Shown: positions 1 to 9,635 of the stretch, one piece after another | How positions within the stretch are numbered: position 1 is the stretch's first letter | Layout: the number at the start of each line of letters is the position of its first letter | Source of the DNA: Massilia timonae CCUG 45783 | GTDB taxonomy: Bacteria; Pseudomonadota; Gammaproteobacteria; Burkholderiales; Burkholderiaceae_D | Direction of reading: 5' to 3' | Assembly (NCBI RefSeq): GCF_000315425.1 | Contig: NZ_JH992922.1 | Span: 885,967-949,966 of the forward strand | Length of the DNA stretch: 64,000 nucleotides | The notes under the pieces: generated by a model | Databases searched by the model: none | What the model saw: only the letters and a program-made list of their open reading frames with translations | What the model was told of the DNA's origin: nothing | Made by a program: the position numbers and the translations under genes

Positions 1-552
1 AAGCGCGTTGGCGCCGACGACACCGGCGCCGATGATGACCACGTGGCCGGCCGCCACGCCGGGCACGCCGCCCAGCAGCAGGCCCATGCCGCCACGGGAT
101 TTTTCGAGGTGGGCGGCGCCGGCCTGGATCGCCATGCGTCCCGCGACTTCGCTCATCGGCGCAAGCAGGGGCAAGCCGCCGCCCGGGCCGGTGATGGTTT
201 CATAGGCAATGCAGACGGCGCCCGATTTGACCAGGGCCGCGGTTTGCTCCGGATCCGGAGCCAGGTGGAGGTAGGTGTAGAGTATCTGGCCTTCGCGCAG
301 CATGGTGCATTCAGCCGGTTGCGGCTCCTTGACCTTGACGATCATGTCGGCGCGCGCGAAGACTTCGTGGGCGCTGTCGGCGATGGTGGCGCCGGCTGCG
401 GTGTAGTGCGCATCGCTCAGGCCGATCTCGCTGCCAGCGTCTTGCTGGACGATCACCTGGTGGCCGTGCGCGACCAGTTCGTGCACGGAGGGTGGCGTGA
501 GGCCGACGCGGTACTCGTGGTTCTTGATTTCCTTTGGAACGCCTACAAGCAT
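1..552 (-). CDS. ald: Alanine dehydrogenase, N-terminal part (cut by window edge)
   Basis: The product catalyses NAD-dependent oxidative deamination of L-alanine to pyruvate and ammonia in the cytoplasm. The visible 184 residues start [20 protein letters not shown], the hallmark N-terminus of the alanine dehydrogenase/PNT family. They continue through the substrate-binding segment ([17 protein letters not shown]) and [11 protein letters not shown], where the window ends. The full family length is about 370 residues, so roughly half is missing. The ATG at 552 is the natural start. The gene lies 102 bases downstream of putA on the same strand, so both amino-acid catabolic genes could share transcripts or regulation by the Lrp-type protein at 4515; that link is inference. 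Confidence 0.93.
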   Translation of the reverse strand, partial: MLVGVPKEIKNHEYRVGLTPPSVHELVAHGHQVIVQQDAGSEIGLSDAHYTAAGATIADSAHEVFARADMIVKVKEPQPAECTMLREGQILYTYLHLAPDPEQTAALVKSGAVCIAYETITGPGGGLPLLAPMSEVAGRMAIQAGAAHLEKSRGGMGLLLGGVPGVAAGHVVIIGAGVVGANAL

Positions 553-615
553 GGTTGTCTCCTGTTGTGGTGTGGTGCTGCTGACTCTCCTGCTGTTTGA
601 TTGGTTGTTGGATGC

Positions 616-636
616 GTGGGCGGGAAACCCGCCCAC
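616..636. terminator. GC-rich hairpin between putA and ald
   Basis: A perfect 9-bp inverted repeat (GTGGGCGGG / CCCGCCCAC) with a 3-base loop lies in the 102-base gap downstream of putA. No T-run follows on the minus strand, so it is at best a weak terminator or an mRNA-stabilising hairpin. Confidence 0.45.
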
Positions 637-654
637 CCCACATGATGGCTATTC

Positions 655-3600
655 TTACAGGCCCAGGGTCATCAGGCTTGCGTTGCCGCCAGCGGCCGTC
701 GTGTTGACGCAGACGGCGCGCTCGGCGACCAGGCGCCACAGGTCCACCGGCACCAGGGCGTCGGTGTCGACGATGCCGACGATCGCGCCCGGACGCGCCG
801 CCAGCTGCGTGCGCAGCAGGCCGGCCAGGCCGGTTTCGACCAGCGCGATCGCGACGTCGGCCGCGTCGATTTCTTCCTTGCCCACGAAGCGCACGCGTTC
901 CTTCACCGCCGCCGGCAGGTTGGCGGGAATCGACTCAGGCGTCGGCGCCAGCACCAGCGCGCGATTGCCGGTGGCCAGGGCCGCCGCCAGTTGATTGAGC
1001 AGGCCGGCCGGGGTGGCTGGCGCGCACAGCACGGCGCCGCGCGGCGTGAACGACAGGCGGTTGCTCTCTCCGGTCGGGCCGGGCAGGTCCATCGAGACGC
1101 CATTGAGCGAAGTGCGCGCGTAACCTTCGGCCAGCGCGGCCACCGGCTGCTGGCCATTGGCGCGCAGCCAGCTGGTCAGGGCTTCCAATGCCGCTTCAGG
1201 CTGGCGCACGTGTTCCATCAAGGGCGCCGCGCCGCGCTGCAGGCGTTTCAGGTAAAGCGGGCCGCCGGCCTTCGGACCGGTGCCCGACTTGCCTTCGCCA
1301 CCGAACGGCTGCACGCCGACCACCGCGCCGACGATGTTGCGGTTGACGTAGATATTGCCGACGTGGGCGCGGTTGACGATGGTGTTGATGGTTTCATCGA
1401 TGCGCGAATGCACGCCCAGGGTCAGGCCATAGCCGGTGGCGTTGATCGCATCGATCACCGCAGGCAGCTCGGCGCGGCGATAGCGCACGATGTGCAGCAC
1501 CGGGCCGAAGACCTCTTGCTTGAGTTCCGCCAGCGAGGCGATTTCGAGCACGGTCGGCGGCACGAAGGTGCCGGCAGCGACGACCGAGGCCGGCAGCTCG
1601 AGCGCGAAGTGGCTGCGCGCCGTGGCCCTGGTGCGCTCGATGTGGGCCAGCAGGTTGCGCTGGGCCTCGGCGTCGATCACCGGGCCGATATCGGTCGCCA
1701 GGCGGTCCGGGCTGCCCACGCGCAGTTCCTGCATCGCGCCCTTGAGCATCTTGATGGTCTTGTCGGCGATGTCCTCTTGCAGGAACAGCACGCGCAGCGC
1801 CGAGCAGCGCTGGCCGGCCGAGTCGAAGGCCGAGCTCAGGACGTCCTGCACCACCTGTTCCGGCAGCGCCGAGGAATCGACGATCAGCGCGTTCTGGCCG
1901 CCGGTTTCCGCCACCAGCGGGATGTCGATGCCTTCCTGTTCGGCGCGCTTGGCCAGCGTGCGGTTGATCAGCTGGGCGACTTCGGTCGAGCCGGTGAAGA
2001 TCACGCCCTTGATGCGGCTATCGGCCGTCAGGGCGGCGCCGACCACTTCGCCGCGGCCCGGCAGCAGCTGCAGCGCGGCGCGCGGGGTGCCCGCCTCGAG
2101 GAACAGCTCCACCGCGCGGCAGGCGATCAATGGGGTCTGCTCGGCCGGCTTGGCCAGCACCACGTTGCCGGCCGCGAGGGCGGCCGCCACCTGGCCGGTG
2201 AAGATCGCCAGAGGGAAGTTCCAGGGGCTGATGCAGCTGACCGGGCCCAGTGCCTCGGCTTTGCTTGAACTGCGGATCTGCACCGCGTAATAGCGCAGGA
2301 AGTCGACCGCTTCGCGCAATTCGGCGATCGCGTTCGGCAGCGATTTGCCGGCTTCGCGCACGGCCAGGGCCATCAGCTCGACGCCGTTCTGCTCGAACAG
2401 GTCGGCGGTGCGCTCGAGGATCGCAGCGCGTTCATGGGTGGCGGTGGCGGCCCATTCGGCGGCGAAGGCGCTGGCCGCGGCCAGGGCGGTTTCGACGTCG
2501 GTGCGCGAGGCTTCGCTTACCTGGCCGACGATATCGCTCGACATCGCGGGGTTGATCACGTTGGCCGGAGCGCCGGCATCGACCGAACCTGCAATCAGCG
2601 GACCGGCGACGTGCTGGCGCTGCTGCGCGAGGCCAAGCGCCACCTTGGCCAGGACGTCTTCGTTGACCAGGTCCATGCCGTTCGAATTCTTGCGCTCGGC
2701 GCCGAACATGTCGAGCGGCAGCGCGATCGCCGGATGCGGTTTGCCGCCGCTGGCGCGCGCGACGTCGAACGGATCGGTGAGCAGCGTGTCGATCGCCACG
2801 TTCTCGTCGACGATCTGGTTCACGAACGAGGAGTTGGCGCCGTTTTCCAGCAGGCGGCGCACCAGGTAGGCCAGCAGGGTTTCGTGCGAGCCGACCGGCG
2901 CATAGATGCGGCAAGCCTTGTCCAGGTTCTTGCTGCCCACGACCTGGTCGTACAGCGTCTCGCCCATGCCGTGCAGGCACTGGAATTCGTAGTTGCTGAC
3001 GTTGTCCTGCTTGGCCCAGGTATAGATCACCGACAGCGTGTGCGCGTTGTGGGTGGCGAACTGCGGATACAGCACGTCGGCCGCCGCCAGGAGCTTGCGC
3101 GCGCAGGTGAGATAAGAGACGTCGGTGTACACCTTGCGCGTATAGACTGGATAGCCGGGCATGCCGTCGACCTGGGCGCGCTTGATCTCGGCGTCCCAGT
3201 AGGCGCCCTTCACCAGGCGCACCATGAACTTGCGGCCGCTCCGCTTGGCCAGGTCGACCAGGTAATCGATCACGAACGGGCAGCGTTTTTGATATGCCTG
3301 CACCACCAGGCCGATGCCTTCGAAGCCGGCCAGGTCGGCGTCGAACGCGAGCGCTTCGAGCATGTCGAGCGAGATCTCGAGGCGGTCGGCTTCCTCGGCG
3401 TCGATATTGATGCCGATGTTGTAGGTCTTGGCCAGCAGGACCAGGCTGCGTACGCGCGGCAGCAGCTCTCCCATCACGCGCGCATACTGCGCACGGCTGT
3501 AGCGCGGATGCAGCGCCGACAGCTTGATCGAGATGCCGGGGCCATCCTTGATGCCGCGGCCATTGGAGGCCTTGCCGATCGCGTGGATGGCGGCTTCGTA

Positions 3601-4302
3601 CGAGGCGTAGTAGTTCCTGGCGTCGCTTTCGGTCAGCGCCGCCTCGCCCAGCATGTCATAAGAGTAGCGGTAGCCGCGCGTCTCGTTGTCGCGACTGTTC
3701 TTCAGCGCTTCGTCGATCGTCTGGCCGGTGACGAACTGGTTGCCCAGCATGCGCATCGCCATGTCGACGCCCTTGCGGATCAGCGGTTCGCCGCCCTTCG
3801 CGATCAGGCGCGTGAGCGCCGAGCCGAGACCCTGCTCGCTATTGGTCGAGACCAGCTTGCCGGTGATGAGCAGGCCCCAGGTTGCGGCATTGACGAACAG
3901 CGACGGCGATTCGCCCAGGTGCTTGCGCCAGTCGCCGCGGCTGATCTTGTCGGCGATGAGGCGATCGGCGGTCTCGCTGTCCGGAATGCGCAGCAGCGCT
4001 TCGGCCAGGCACATCAAGGCCACGCCTTCTTCCGACGACAGCGAGAACTCGTGCATCAACGCATCGACGCCCGAGGCGCGGGTGCGCTTTTCGCGCACGC
4101 TCGACACCAGGAGATGCGCCAGCGGCTGGGCATCCGCGCTCGGCGTGGCGCCTTGCGCGAGCAGCCATTGCACGGCCTCGGTTTCGTCGCGGCGGTAGGC
4201 GGCGGTGATGGCGGCGCGCAGGGGCGTTTGCTCGCTTTTGGTTTCAGCGTGGAGGGCGTCGAAGGGAACGAAGGTGGAGGCCGGGGAAGCAGCGATCTGC
4301 AT
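655..4302 (-). CDS. putA: Bifunctional proline dehydrogenase / L-glutamate-gamma-semialdehyde dehydrogenase
   Basis: PutA oxidises proline to glutamate in two steps, feeding electrons to quinone and then NAD. The 1215-residue protein has an N-terminal arm, a proline dehydrogenase barrel (about 190-480; KGAYWD at 365-370) and an aldehyde dehydrogenase domain (about 560-1000) with catalytic Glu799 (VAETGG) and Cys833 (SAGQRCSA). An extra C-terminal domain runs to the end. Escherichia coli PutA carries an N-terminal ribbon-helix-helix DNA-binding domain; here the protein starts directly at the arm, so it should not repress its own gene. Regulation probably comes from the divergent Lrp-type gene at 4515, across a 212-base AT-richer intergenic region. 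The ATG at 4302 is the first in frame and matches the family without RHH. Confidence 0.95.
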   Translation of the reverse strand: MQIAASPASTFVPFDALHAETKSEQTPLRAAITAAYRRDETEAVQWLLAQGATPSADAQPLAHLLVSSVREKRTRASGVDALMHEFSLSSEEGVALMCLAEALLRIPDSETADRLIADKISRGDWRKHLGESPSLFVNAATWGLLITGKLVSTNSEQGLGSALTRLIAKGGEPLIRKGVDMAMRMLGNQFVTGQTIDEALKNSRDNETRGYRYSYDMLGEAALTESDARNYYASYEAAIHAIGKASNGRGIKDGPGISIKLSALHPRYSRAQYARVMGELLPRVRSLVLLAKTYNIGINIDAEEADRLEISLDMLEALAFDADLAGFEGIGLVVQAYQKRCPFVIDYLVDLAKRSGRKFMVRLVKGAYWDAEIKRAQVDGMPGYPVYTRKVYTDVSYLTCARKLLAAADVLYPQFATHNAHTLSVIYTWAKQDNVSNYEFQCLHGMGETLYDQVVGSKNLDKACRIYAPVGSHETLLAYLVRRLLENGANSSFVNQIVDENVAIDTLLTDPFDVARASGGKPHPAIALPLDMFGAERKNSNGMDLVNEDVLAKVALGLAQQRQHVAGPLIAGSVDAGAPANVINPAMSSDIVGQVSEASRTDVETALAAASAFAAEWAATATHERAAILERTADLFEQNGVELMALAVREAGKSLPNAIAELREAVDFLRYYAVQIRSSSKAEALGPVSCISPWNFPLAIFTGQVAAALAAGNVVLAKPAEQTPLIACRAVELFLEAGTPRAALQLLPGRGEVVGAALTADSRIKGVIFTGSTEVAQLINRTLAKRAEQEGIDIPLVAETGGQNALIVDSSALPEQVVQDVLSSAFDSAGQRCSALRVLFLQEDIADKTIKMLKGAMQELRVGSPDRLATDIGPVIDAEAQRNLLAHIERTRATARSHFALELPASVVAAGTFVPPTVLEIASLAELKQEVFGPVLHIVRYRRAELPAVIDAINATGYGLTLGVHSRIDETINTIVNRAHVGNIYVNRNIVGAVVGVQPFGGEGKSGTGPKAGGPLYLKRLQRGAAPLMEHVRQPEAALEALTSWLRANGQQPVAALAEGYARTSLNGVSMDLPGPTGESNRLSFTPRGAVLCAPATPAGLLNQLAAALATGNRALVLAPTPESIPANLPAAVKERVRFVGKEEIDAADVAIALVETGLAGLLRTQLAARPGAIVGIVDTDALVPVDLWRLVAERAVCVNTTAAGGNASLMTLGL

Positions 4303-4514
4303 GGCTATCTAGTCAAAAGAAAAAGTCACAACGAAGGGCACCGCACAGCAAAAGCGCCGTCCCACAAATGGTGGTCGGCGCGGTTTGTACGTCGGTGGAA
4401 ATGATTCGATTGTAGAAGGATTTCTTCTGGATTAATTCTGCTTTTAATCGATACTAGCAATAGATAGTTTTTGATGCGACAATCTGACCGAATAAAATTA
4501 ACGGGAGACACCCG
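4303..4514. promoter_or_regulatory. Divergent promoter region putA / lrp-type regulator
   Basis: This 212-base spacer is clearly richer in A and T than its neighbours, especially 4430-4500. It must hold the promoters for putA leftwards and the Lrp-type gene rightwards. Lrp-family proteins commonly bind such shared regions and respond to the amino acid degraded by the divergent gene; here proline would be the predicted effector. I see no single convincing palindrome to name as operator. Confidence 0.6.
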
Positions 4515-4970
4515 ATGTTGGACAAGATCAGCAAAAAGATCCTCGCCGAGCTGCAGAATGACGGCCGCATCAGCAATGTGGAGCTGGCGGCGCGCGTGAA
4601 CCTGTCGCCGGCGGCCTGCCTCGAGCGTGTGCGCAAACTGCACGAGTCGGGCTATATCATGGGCTACACGGCCCAGCTCAATCCGCAGCTGCTCGATGTG
4701 TCGCTGCTGGTCTTCATCGAGGTCGTGCTCGATCGTACCACTCCCGAAGTGTTCGATGCGTTCAAGCAGAGCGTGCAGATGATTCCCGAGGTGCTGGAAT
4801 GCCATATGGTGGCCGGCGGCTTCGACTACCTCGTCAAGGCGCGCGTGAAAGACATGGCGGCCTACCGCGAATTCCTGGGCAAGACGTTGCTGCAGAAGGG
4901 CGTGCGCGAGACGCACACCTATGCGGTGATGGAAGAAGTCAAGAATACGACCAAGCTGCCGATCCGCTGA
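4515..4970 (+). CDS. Lrp/AsnC-family regulator divergent from putA
   Basis: This 151-residue protein has an N-terminal winged helix-turn-helix (LDKISKKILAEL, then NVELAARVNLSPAACLERV) and a C-terminal RAM ligand-binding domain with the typical core VAGGFDYLVKARV. The family length is 140-170 residues. The closest functional idea is a PutR-like activator of proline catabolism: it is transcribed head-to-head with putA, and that putA lacks its own DNA-binding domain. An alternative is a BkdR-type regulator. Family membership is certain; the effector is inference from context. Confidence 0.9.
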   Translation: MLDKISKKILAELQNDGRISNVELAARVNLSPAACLERVRKLHESGYIMGYTAQLNPQLLDVSLLVFIEVVLDRTTPEVFDAFKQSVQMIPEVLECHMVAGGFDYLVKARVKDMAAYREFLGKTLLQKGVRETHTYAVMEEVKNTTKLPIR

Positions 4971-4990
4971 GCACAAGCCGGCGCATCAAT

Positions 4991-5025
4991 AAAACGGCCA
5001 GGCATTTGCCTGGCCGTTTTTGTTT
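4991..5025. terminator. Bidirectional intrinsic terminator
   Basis: The arms AAAACGGCCAGGCA (4991-5004) and TGCCTGGCCGTTTT (5007-5020) are perfectly complementary and flanked by A- and T-runs. The hairpin sits between the convergent lrp-type gene and the LysR gene and should terminate both. Confidence 0.88.
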
Positions 5026-5067
5026 CACGTGAAGCATTTTGCTTCGTCGAGGTTCGTGCTGGCGCTG

Positions 5068-6021
5068 TCAGACGACCTTGCGCACGCCGGTCTTGGAGGC
5101 GCTTTCGGCCATCGATTCCAGGTTCTTGCGCAGCCAGCGGTGGGCCGGGCTGCGGCCGTCGCGCTCATGCCATAGCATGTCCAGGTGGACGGCCGGCAAC
5201 TGCAACGGCAGTTCCTTCCAGATCAGCACGTCGGTCATGCCGGTCGAGACCATCAAGTGCTTCGGCAGCACGGTGATCAGGTCGGAGTTCGCCACCACCC
5301 TGCCCGCCGTGAAGAACTGGTTCACGGTCAACAGGATGCGGCGCTCGCGGCCGAGCTGGGCCAGCGCCTCGTCGACCAGGCCGTGGGCCCGGCCGGAGAA
5401 GCTCACCAGCAAGTGGTTGGCCTTGCAATAGGTGTCGAGATCGAGCTTTTCCTTGGCCAGCGGATGGTCCTTGCGCATCACGCACACATAGACGCCGGAA
5501 TACAGGCGCTCGTGGCGGATCGGCGAACCGGTTTCGTACGACAGCTGGGCCGCGACGCCGGGGAAGAAGCCGACCGCCAGGTCGATGTCTCCGCGCAACA
5601 GCATGGGACGCGGTTCGCGCGTTGTCAGCGGCACCATGCGGATGTTCACGCCCGGCGCCTCGCGTTCGATCGAACGCATCAGGGAAGGCAGCCACAGCGC
5701 GGCGGTGGCGTCGGCCATCGCCATGCGGAAGGTCGCCTGCGCCTTGGAGACGTCGAAGGTTTCCGGCATCACCGCCGCTTCCAGCGCCGCCAGGGCCTGG
5801 CGCACGGCCGGCCATAAGGCTTCGGCGCGCGGGGTCGGTTTGACGCCATAGGCGGTGCGGATCAGGAGCTCGTCACCCAGGCTTTCTCGTAGTCGCTTGA
5901 TCGCATTCGACACCGCGGGCTGGGTCATGGCCAGGTGGCCGGCGGCGCGGGTCAGGTTTTGCTCGGTCATCACCGCGTCGAATACGCGCAGCAGATTCAG
6001 GTCAAGCGTCAGAAAGCTCAT
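5068..6021 (-). CDS. LysR-family transcriptional regulator
   Basis: This 317-residue protein has the canonical LysR helix-turn-helix at residues 5-65 (LNLLRVFDAVM, LTRAAGHLAMTQPAVSNAI, TPRAEAL). A periplasmic-binding-protein-like effector domain runs from about 95 to 300 (GDIDLAVGFFPG). The length is typical. The form resembles the NodD/PcpR/LeuO-like subgroup with the start LDLNLLRVFD. The target and ligand cannot be read from context: the divergent neighbour at 6171 is a small membrane protein, and the neighbour at 5' convergent position is the putA regulator. Confidence 0.9.
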   Translation of the reverse strand: MSFLTLDLNLLRVFDAVMTEQNLTRAAGHLAMTQPAVSNAIKRLRESLGDELLIRTAYGVKPTPRAEALWPAVRQALAALEAAVMPETFDVSKAQATFRMAMADATAALWLPSLMRSIEREAPGVNIRMVPLTTREPRPMLLRGDIDLAVGFFPGVAAQLSYETGSPIRHERLYSGVYVCVMRKDHPLAKEKLDLDTYCKANHLLVSFSGRAHGLVDEALAQLGRERRILLTVNQFFTAGRVVANSDLITVLPKHLMVSTGMTDVLIWKELPLQLPAVHLDMLWHERDGRSPAHRWLRKNLESMAESASKTGVRKVV

Positions 6022-6170
6022 GGGATCAAGGAGAAAACTGTTGTGAAGACAGGGGTACGCGTAGTGTACTCCAAATCATTCACAAACAGTATAAGTGCCA
6101 TCAGTGAACGGAATTAGATTTATATGTTGCGACGCACTATAGTTCTCAACAATAACAGAACGAGCCTATC

Positions 6171-6455
6171 ATGTCTTCTACTGCCACCCTAGTCCAAGCT
6201 GCCGCCGCCGTGCCCTACGGCCAGGTGTTCAGCACCACCGTGTATCTTGCCTTGCTGGCTGGCTTCGTCCTGTTTTTCCGCCCACTGCTGGTCGGCATCG
6301 GCCGCGCCCTGTACCTGACCGTGCGTCCACGCCGCAGCAAGGCCGAACAGGCCGCGCGCCGTGCGCTGGACGAGGCGCTGGCGCTCAAGCGCAAGCTGGC
6401 CAGCCTGGATCCGGTGGACGCCGCCGAAGTGCGTGCGATGGGCATCCGCCACTGA
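6171..6455 (+). CDS. Small single-span membrane protein of unknown function
   Basis: This 94-residue protein has one clear hydrophobic segment at about residues 20-42 (VYLALLAGFVLFFRPLLVGI). It is followed by a basic, helical cytoplasmic tail (RPRRSKAEQAARRALDEALALKRKLA). There is no signal peptidase site. It is divergent from the LysR gene and is followed by a terminator within 25 bases, so it is a monocistronic unit. High GC and codon use like the chromosome support a real gene. I do not recognise the family. Confidence 0.7.
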   Translation: MSSTATLVQAAAAVPYGQVFSTTVYLALLAGFVLFFRPLLVGIGRALYLTVRPRRSKAEQAARRALDEALALKRKLASLDPVDAAEVRAMGIRH

Positions 6456-6475
6456 TCATTACCTGATTCCCCCTG

Positions 6476-6510
6476 ACGCGGTCTCCGGCAACGGACACCG
6501 CGTTTTTTTT
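6476..6510 (+). terminator. Intrinsic terminator after small membrane protein
   Basis: The stem ACGCGGT (6476-6482) / ACCGCGT (6497-6503), with extra pairing inside (CCG/CGG), is followed by eight T residues (6503-6510). It stands 21 bases after the stop codon of the 94-residue protein. Confidence 0.85.
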
Positions 6511-6587
6511 CGTCCCTGCCCTCCGTCGTACGCCGCCACGGCGACACATCTTCTTTTCCCCTGAAAAACGCCCGGATGTCGCTTCAC

Positions 6588-6616
6588 GCCCGGTGACTTT
6601 GCGTTACCGGGCTTTT
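6588..6616 (+). terminator. Second hairpin with short T-run
   Basis: The stem GCCCGGT (6588-6594) / ACCGGGC (6606-6612) is followed by TTTT. This is a plausible backup terminator, just before the AT-rich patch. Confidence 0.55.
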
Positions 6617-7071
6617 CTCGTCCTTTTTATTTAACAAAGTTCACAAAGAGTCAAATAGTCGGGTTTAGAATGAGATCCATGAAAAGTGAATTGATAGAAT
6701 GATGAGTATATTATGACGTGTATTGGATGCATGTTGAATGAATATGGATGAGTAGTGTGTCGCTCTCGATTGAAACGAAAATTTTCCAGTATTGCGTGAA
6801 ATTGGCAGCGGTTTAATGTAATTTGGTTGATAAATCCTGCAGGTTCAACAAAGTTCACATTCTAGATTATATAAAATGATACTTACGGTAATGCGACGGA
6901 CAAGCGAAAACAGCAGACCAACAAGCGCGAAAAAGCGCCGATGAAATTTGACCGGGAGTAGTAGTTCAGGACGGACGAGTAGCGCTGGATGAGAGGATGG
7001 CGTTCATGGACGTGCGGACGCCACATGCCGGACTAGCCGGTATGCGGTCAGGAAAATCGAGGCGGGGAAAC
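6617..7071. other. Intergenic region with AT-rich patch and 13-bp direct repeats
   Basis: No convincing gene. From about 6620 to 6890 the sequence is strikingly AT-rich against a GC-rich background. It is bracketed by identical 13-base direct repeats AACAAAGTTCACA at 6633-6645 and 6847-6859. A 75-codon frame on the minus strand (6631-6858) begins with GTG and ends inside the two repeats, has no good ribosome-binding site and looks accidental. From 6890 to 7071 I see nothing recognisable. Confidence 0.5.
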
Positions 7072-7097
7072 AAAAAAGCCGGCAGAGTCGCCGGCTT
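7072..7097 (-). terminator. Intrinsic terminator downstream of ferredoxin gene
   Basis: The stem AAGCCGGC (7076-7083) / GCCGGCTT (7090-7097) has a loop of six bases. On the minus strand it is followed by a T-run, and it lies 9 bases past the ferredoxin stop. Confidence 0.88.
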
Positions 7098-7105
7098 GGG
7101 GGGAA

Positions 7106-7907
<802 letters not shown>

Positions 7908-8005
7908 CTATTGGAACGCGCATTATGCCTGAAAATACGGCATCCGCCCCAGGCCGGGGCATGGTTTGCCCAATGGTTGTGCGGTTTCCAGGCCCCTGGC
8001 GGGAC

Positions 8006-8662
8006 TCAGGCCGCCTTTTCTTGCAGCTTCAGCAAATGGTAATACACCATGCCCGCCTTGTCGGCGCGCACCACTTCCCAGCCAATCAGCCAGTCGGGGA
8101 CGTCGTCGCCCCCGGTCGGCAACGGCGCCTCGGCTTCGGCATACACCATGCCGCCTTCAAGCAGCAGCGCCGCGCACAGCGGCAGGGTCTTGGCCAATAA
8201 GTCCTGTTGATAAGGCGGGTCGAGGAAGATCACGTCGTAGCGCTGGCCGCGGGTGGCCAGGTCGCGCGCCAGGGTCAGGGCGTCGGCGCGCAGGATCGTG
8301 ATGTTGTCGGCCTTGAGCTTGTCGCGGTTGGCTTCGAGCTGGCGCACGGCCGGGCCGTGGTTGTCGACCATGGTCACCTTCGCCGCGCCGCGGCTGGCGG
8401 CCTCGAAGCCGAGCACGCCGGAGCCCGCGTACAGGTCGAGAAAACTGGCCTGGTTCCAGTCGCTGCCGAGCTGGTGGTTGATCCAGTTGAACACGGTCTC
8501 GCGCACGCGGTCGGGGGTGGGACGCAGGCCGAGGGCGTCGACCACCGGCAGCAGCGTGCGTTTCCAGGCGCCGCCGATGATGCGGACCTGGTGCTGGGCC
8601 ATGCGCGGCGCGCCGTGGGGTTTGGCGGCCTGGGGCCTTGATTTCATGGACTTTTTTTGCAT
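8006..8662 (-). CDS. rsmD: 16S rRNA (guanine(966)-N2)-methyltransferase
   Basis: RsmD methylates G966 of 16S rRNA with S-adenosylmethionine. It has motif I LDLYAGSGVLGFEAASRG and the catalytic FLDPPY motif, with the substrate segment LRPTPDRVRETVFNWI upstream. I chose the ATG at 8662 (MQKKSMKS) because the longer frame to 8692 runs into a low-complexity extension without homology; 8647 is also possible. The gene belongs to the same strand and cluster as coaD and the ferredoxin. Confidence 0.94.
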   Translation of the reverse strand: MQKKSMKSRPQAAKPHGAPRMAQHQVRIIGGAWKRTLLPVVDALGLRPTPDRVRETVFNWINHQLGSDWNQASFLDLYAGSGVLGFEAASRGAAKVTMVDNHGPAVRQLEANRDKLKADNITILRADALTLARDLATRGQRYDVIFLDPPYQQDLLAKTLPLCAALLLEGGMVYAEAEAPLPTGGDDVPDWLIGWEVVRADKAGMVYYHLLKLQEKAA

Positions 8663-8716
8663 GGGCGGCACTATAGCATGCGGGTTTCCCACCCTGCGCT
8701 GGCCGCCCTTCCCTGC

Positions 8717-9610
8717 TTATTTACCTTCCGCCAAGGCCTCGAAATCATTGATCCAGCCCTGCATGCGCTGCTGCGCATGGGCCTTCTGCTGCGGCGTCGC
8801 CAGTTTGATCGCGGTCAGGATGTATTTCGTCGTGTGGTCGATGCTGGCGTCATAGAAGGCCTTGCGCTCGGGCGACTCCATGCGTGTGAACAACTCGCGC
8901 ATCAGGCCTTGCACCCTGGCCGTGGTCTGCTCGCGGTTGAGCTTTTTCTGTTGCACCTCTTGCAGCAGCGCCAGGATGCGGCGCTGGCGGTACTGGCGCT
9001 CCTCCAACCATTGCTGGTTGTCGAGCGGGCGCAGGTCGGAGGCGCGGCGCAGGGCGGCTTCTTGTTCGCTGGTGAAATTGCCAAACCACAGTTCCATTTG
9101 CTCCATCGATTTCTTGAAGCGTGCGCGCTGGCGCTTCTCGACGCTGCCGCTCATGAACTTGCGCCGGTATTCCTCGTTCTTGTCCTTGAACTTCTTGTCG
9201 ATATTGGCGATCTGCGCGGGGGTGATCGACATGGCCAGCGTCGTCAGTTCCGGCACCGCGCGCTGCGACAGGCGTTCGCCGCGCACGCGGATCTCGCGGT
9301 AGGCCTGGAGCAGGTCGGCCTGGCTCGGGTTGCCCGCCAGTTTTTGCTGGAAATTGCCCAATAGAGCAGCATAGTCGCGCAACTGGGTCTGGCGATGCCA
9401 TTGGAACAATCCATTGATGTCGCGCTTGGCGGTGTCGGCCTGTTGTCCTTCGAAGTCGACATAGGAATTCATCCACCAGTACAGTAAGGTGTCGCCCTGG
9501 TTGTACGAGAAGCGAATGGTGCTGCAACCGGCCGCCAGCGCCATCAGGGCAATCGCCATTAACGCTAAGGTGCGCCGGAACAGGGTATCTCGCATGCTAG
9601 AATTTTTCAT
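8717..9610 (-). CDS. Predicted lipoprotein, DUF6279-like
   Basis: This protein of about 297 residues begins MKNSSMRDTLFRRTLALMAI and has a lipobox LMALAAGC near residue 30, so it should be lipid-anchored, probably in the outer membrane. The mature part is a charged, mostly helical, glutamine- and arginine-rich protein (WYLMNSYVDFEGQQ-like start, then long amphipathic helices). I chose the start at 9610 because the open frame to 9676 would run into the glmU coding region. The function is unknown. It is divergent from glmU with only 25 bases between start codons. Confidence 0.8.
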   Translation of the reverse strand: MKNSSMRDTLFRRTLALMAIALMALAAGCSTIRFSYNQGDTLLYWWMNSYVDFEGQQADTAKRDINGLFQWHRQTQLRDYAALLGNFQQKLAGNPSQADLLQAYREIRVRGERLSQRAVPELTTLAMSITPAQIANIDKKFKDKNEEYRRKFMSGSVEKRQRARFKKSMEQMELWFGNFTSEQEAALRRASDLRPLDNQQWLEERQYRQRRILALLQEVQQKKLNREQTTARVQGLMRELFTRMESPERKAFYDASIDHTTKYILTAIKLATPQQKAHAQQRMQGWINDFEALAEGK

Positions 9611-9635
9611 ATTTTCAACTTTTTGAGAACGGCTT

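Noticed and set aside
6631..6858. A 75-codon frame in the AT-rich patch
   Set aside because: It has a GTG start without RBS, and its ends fall in the direct repeats by chance. No motif was found.
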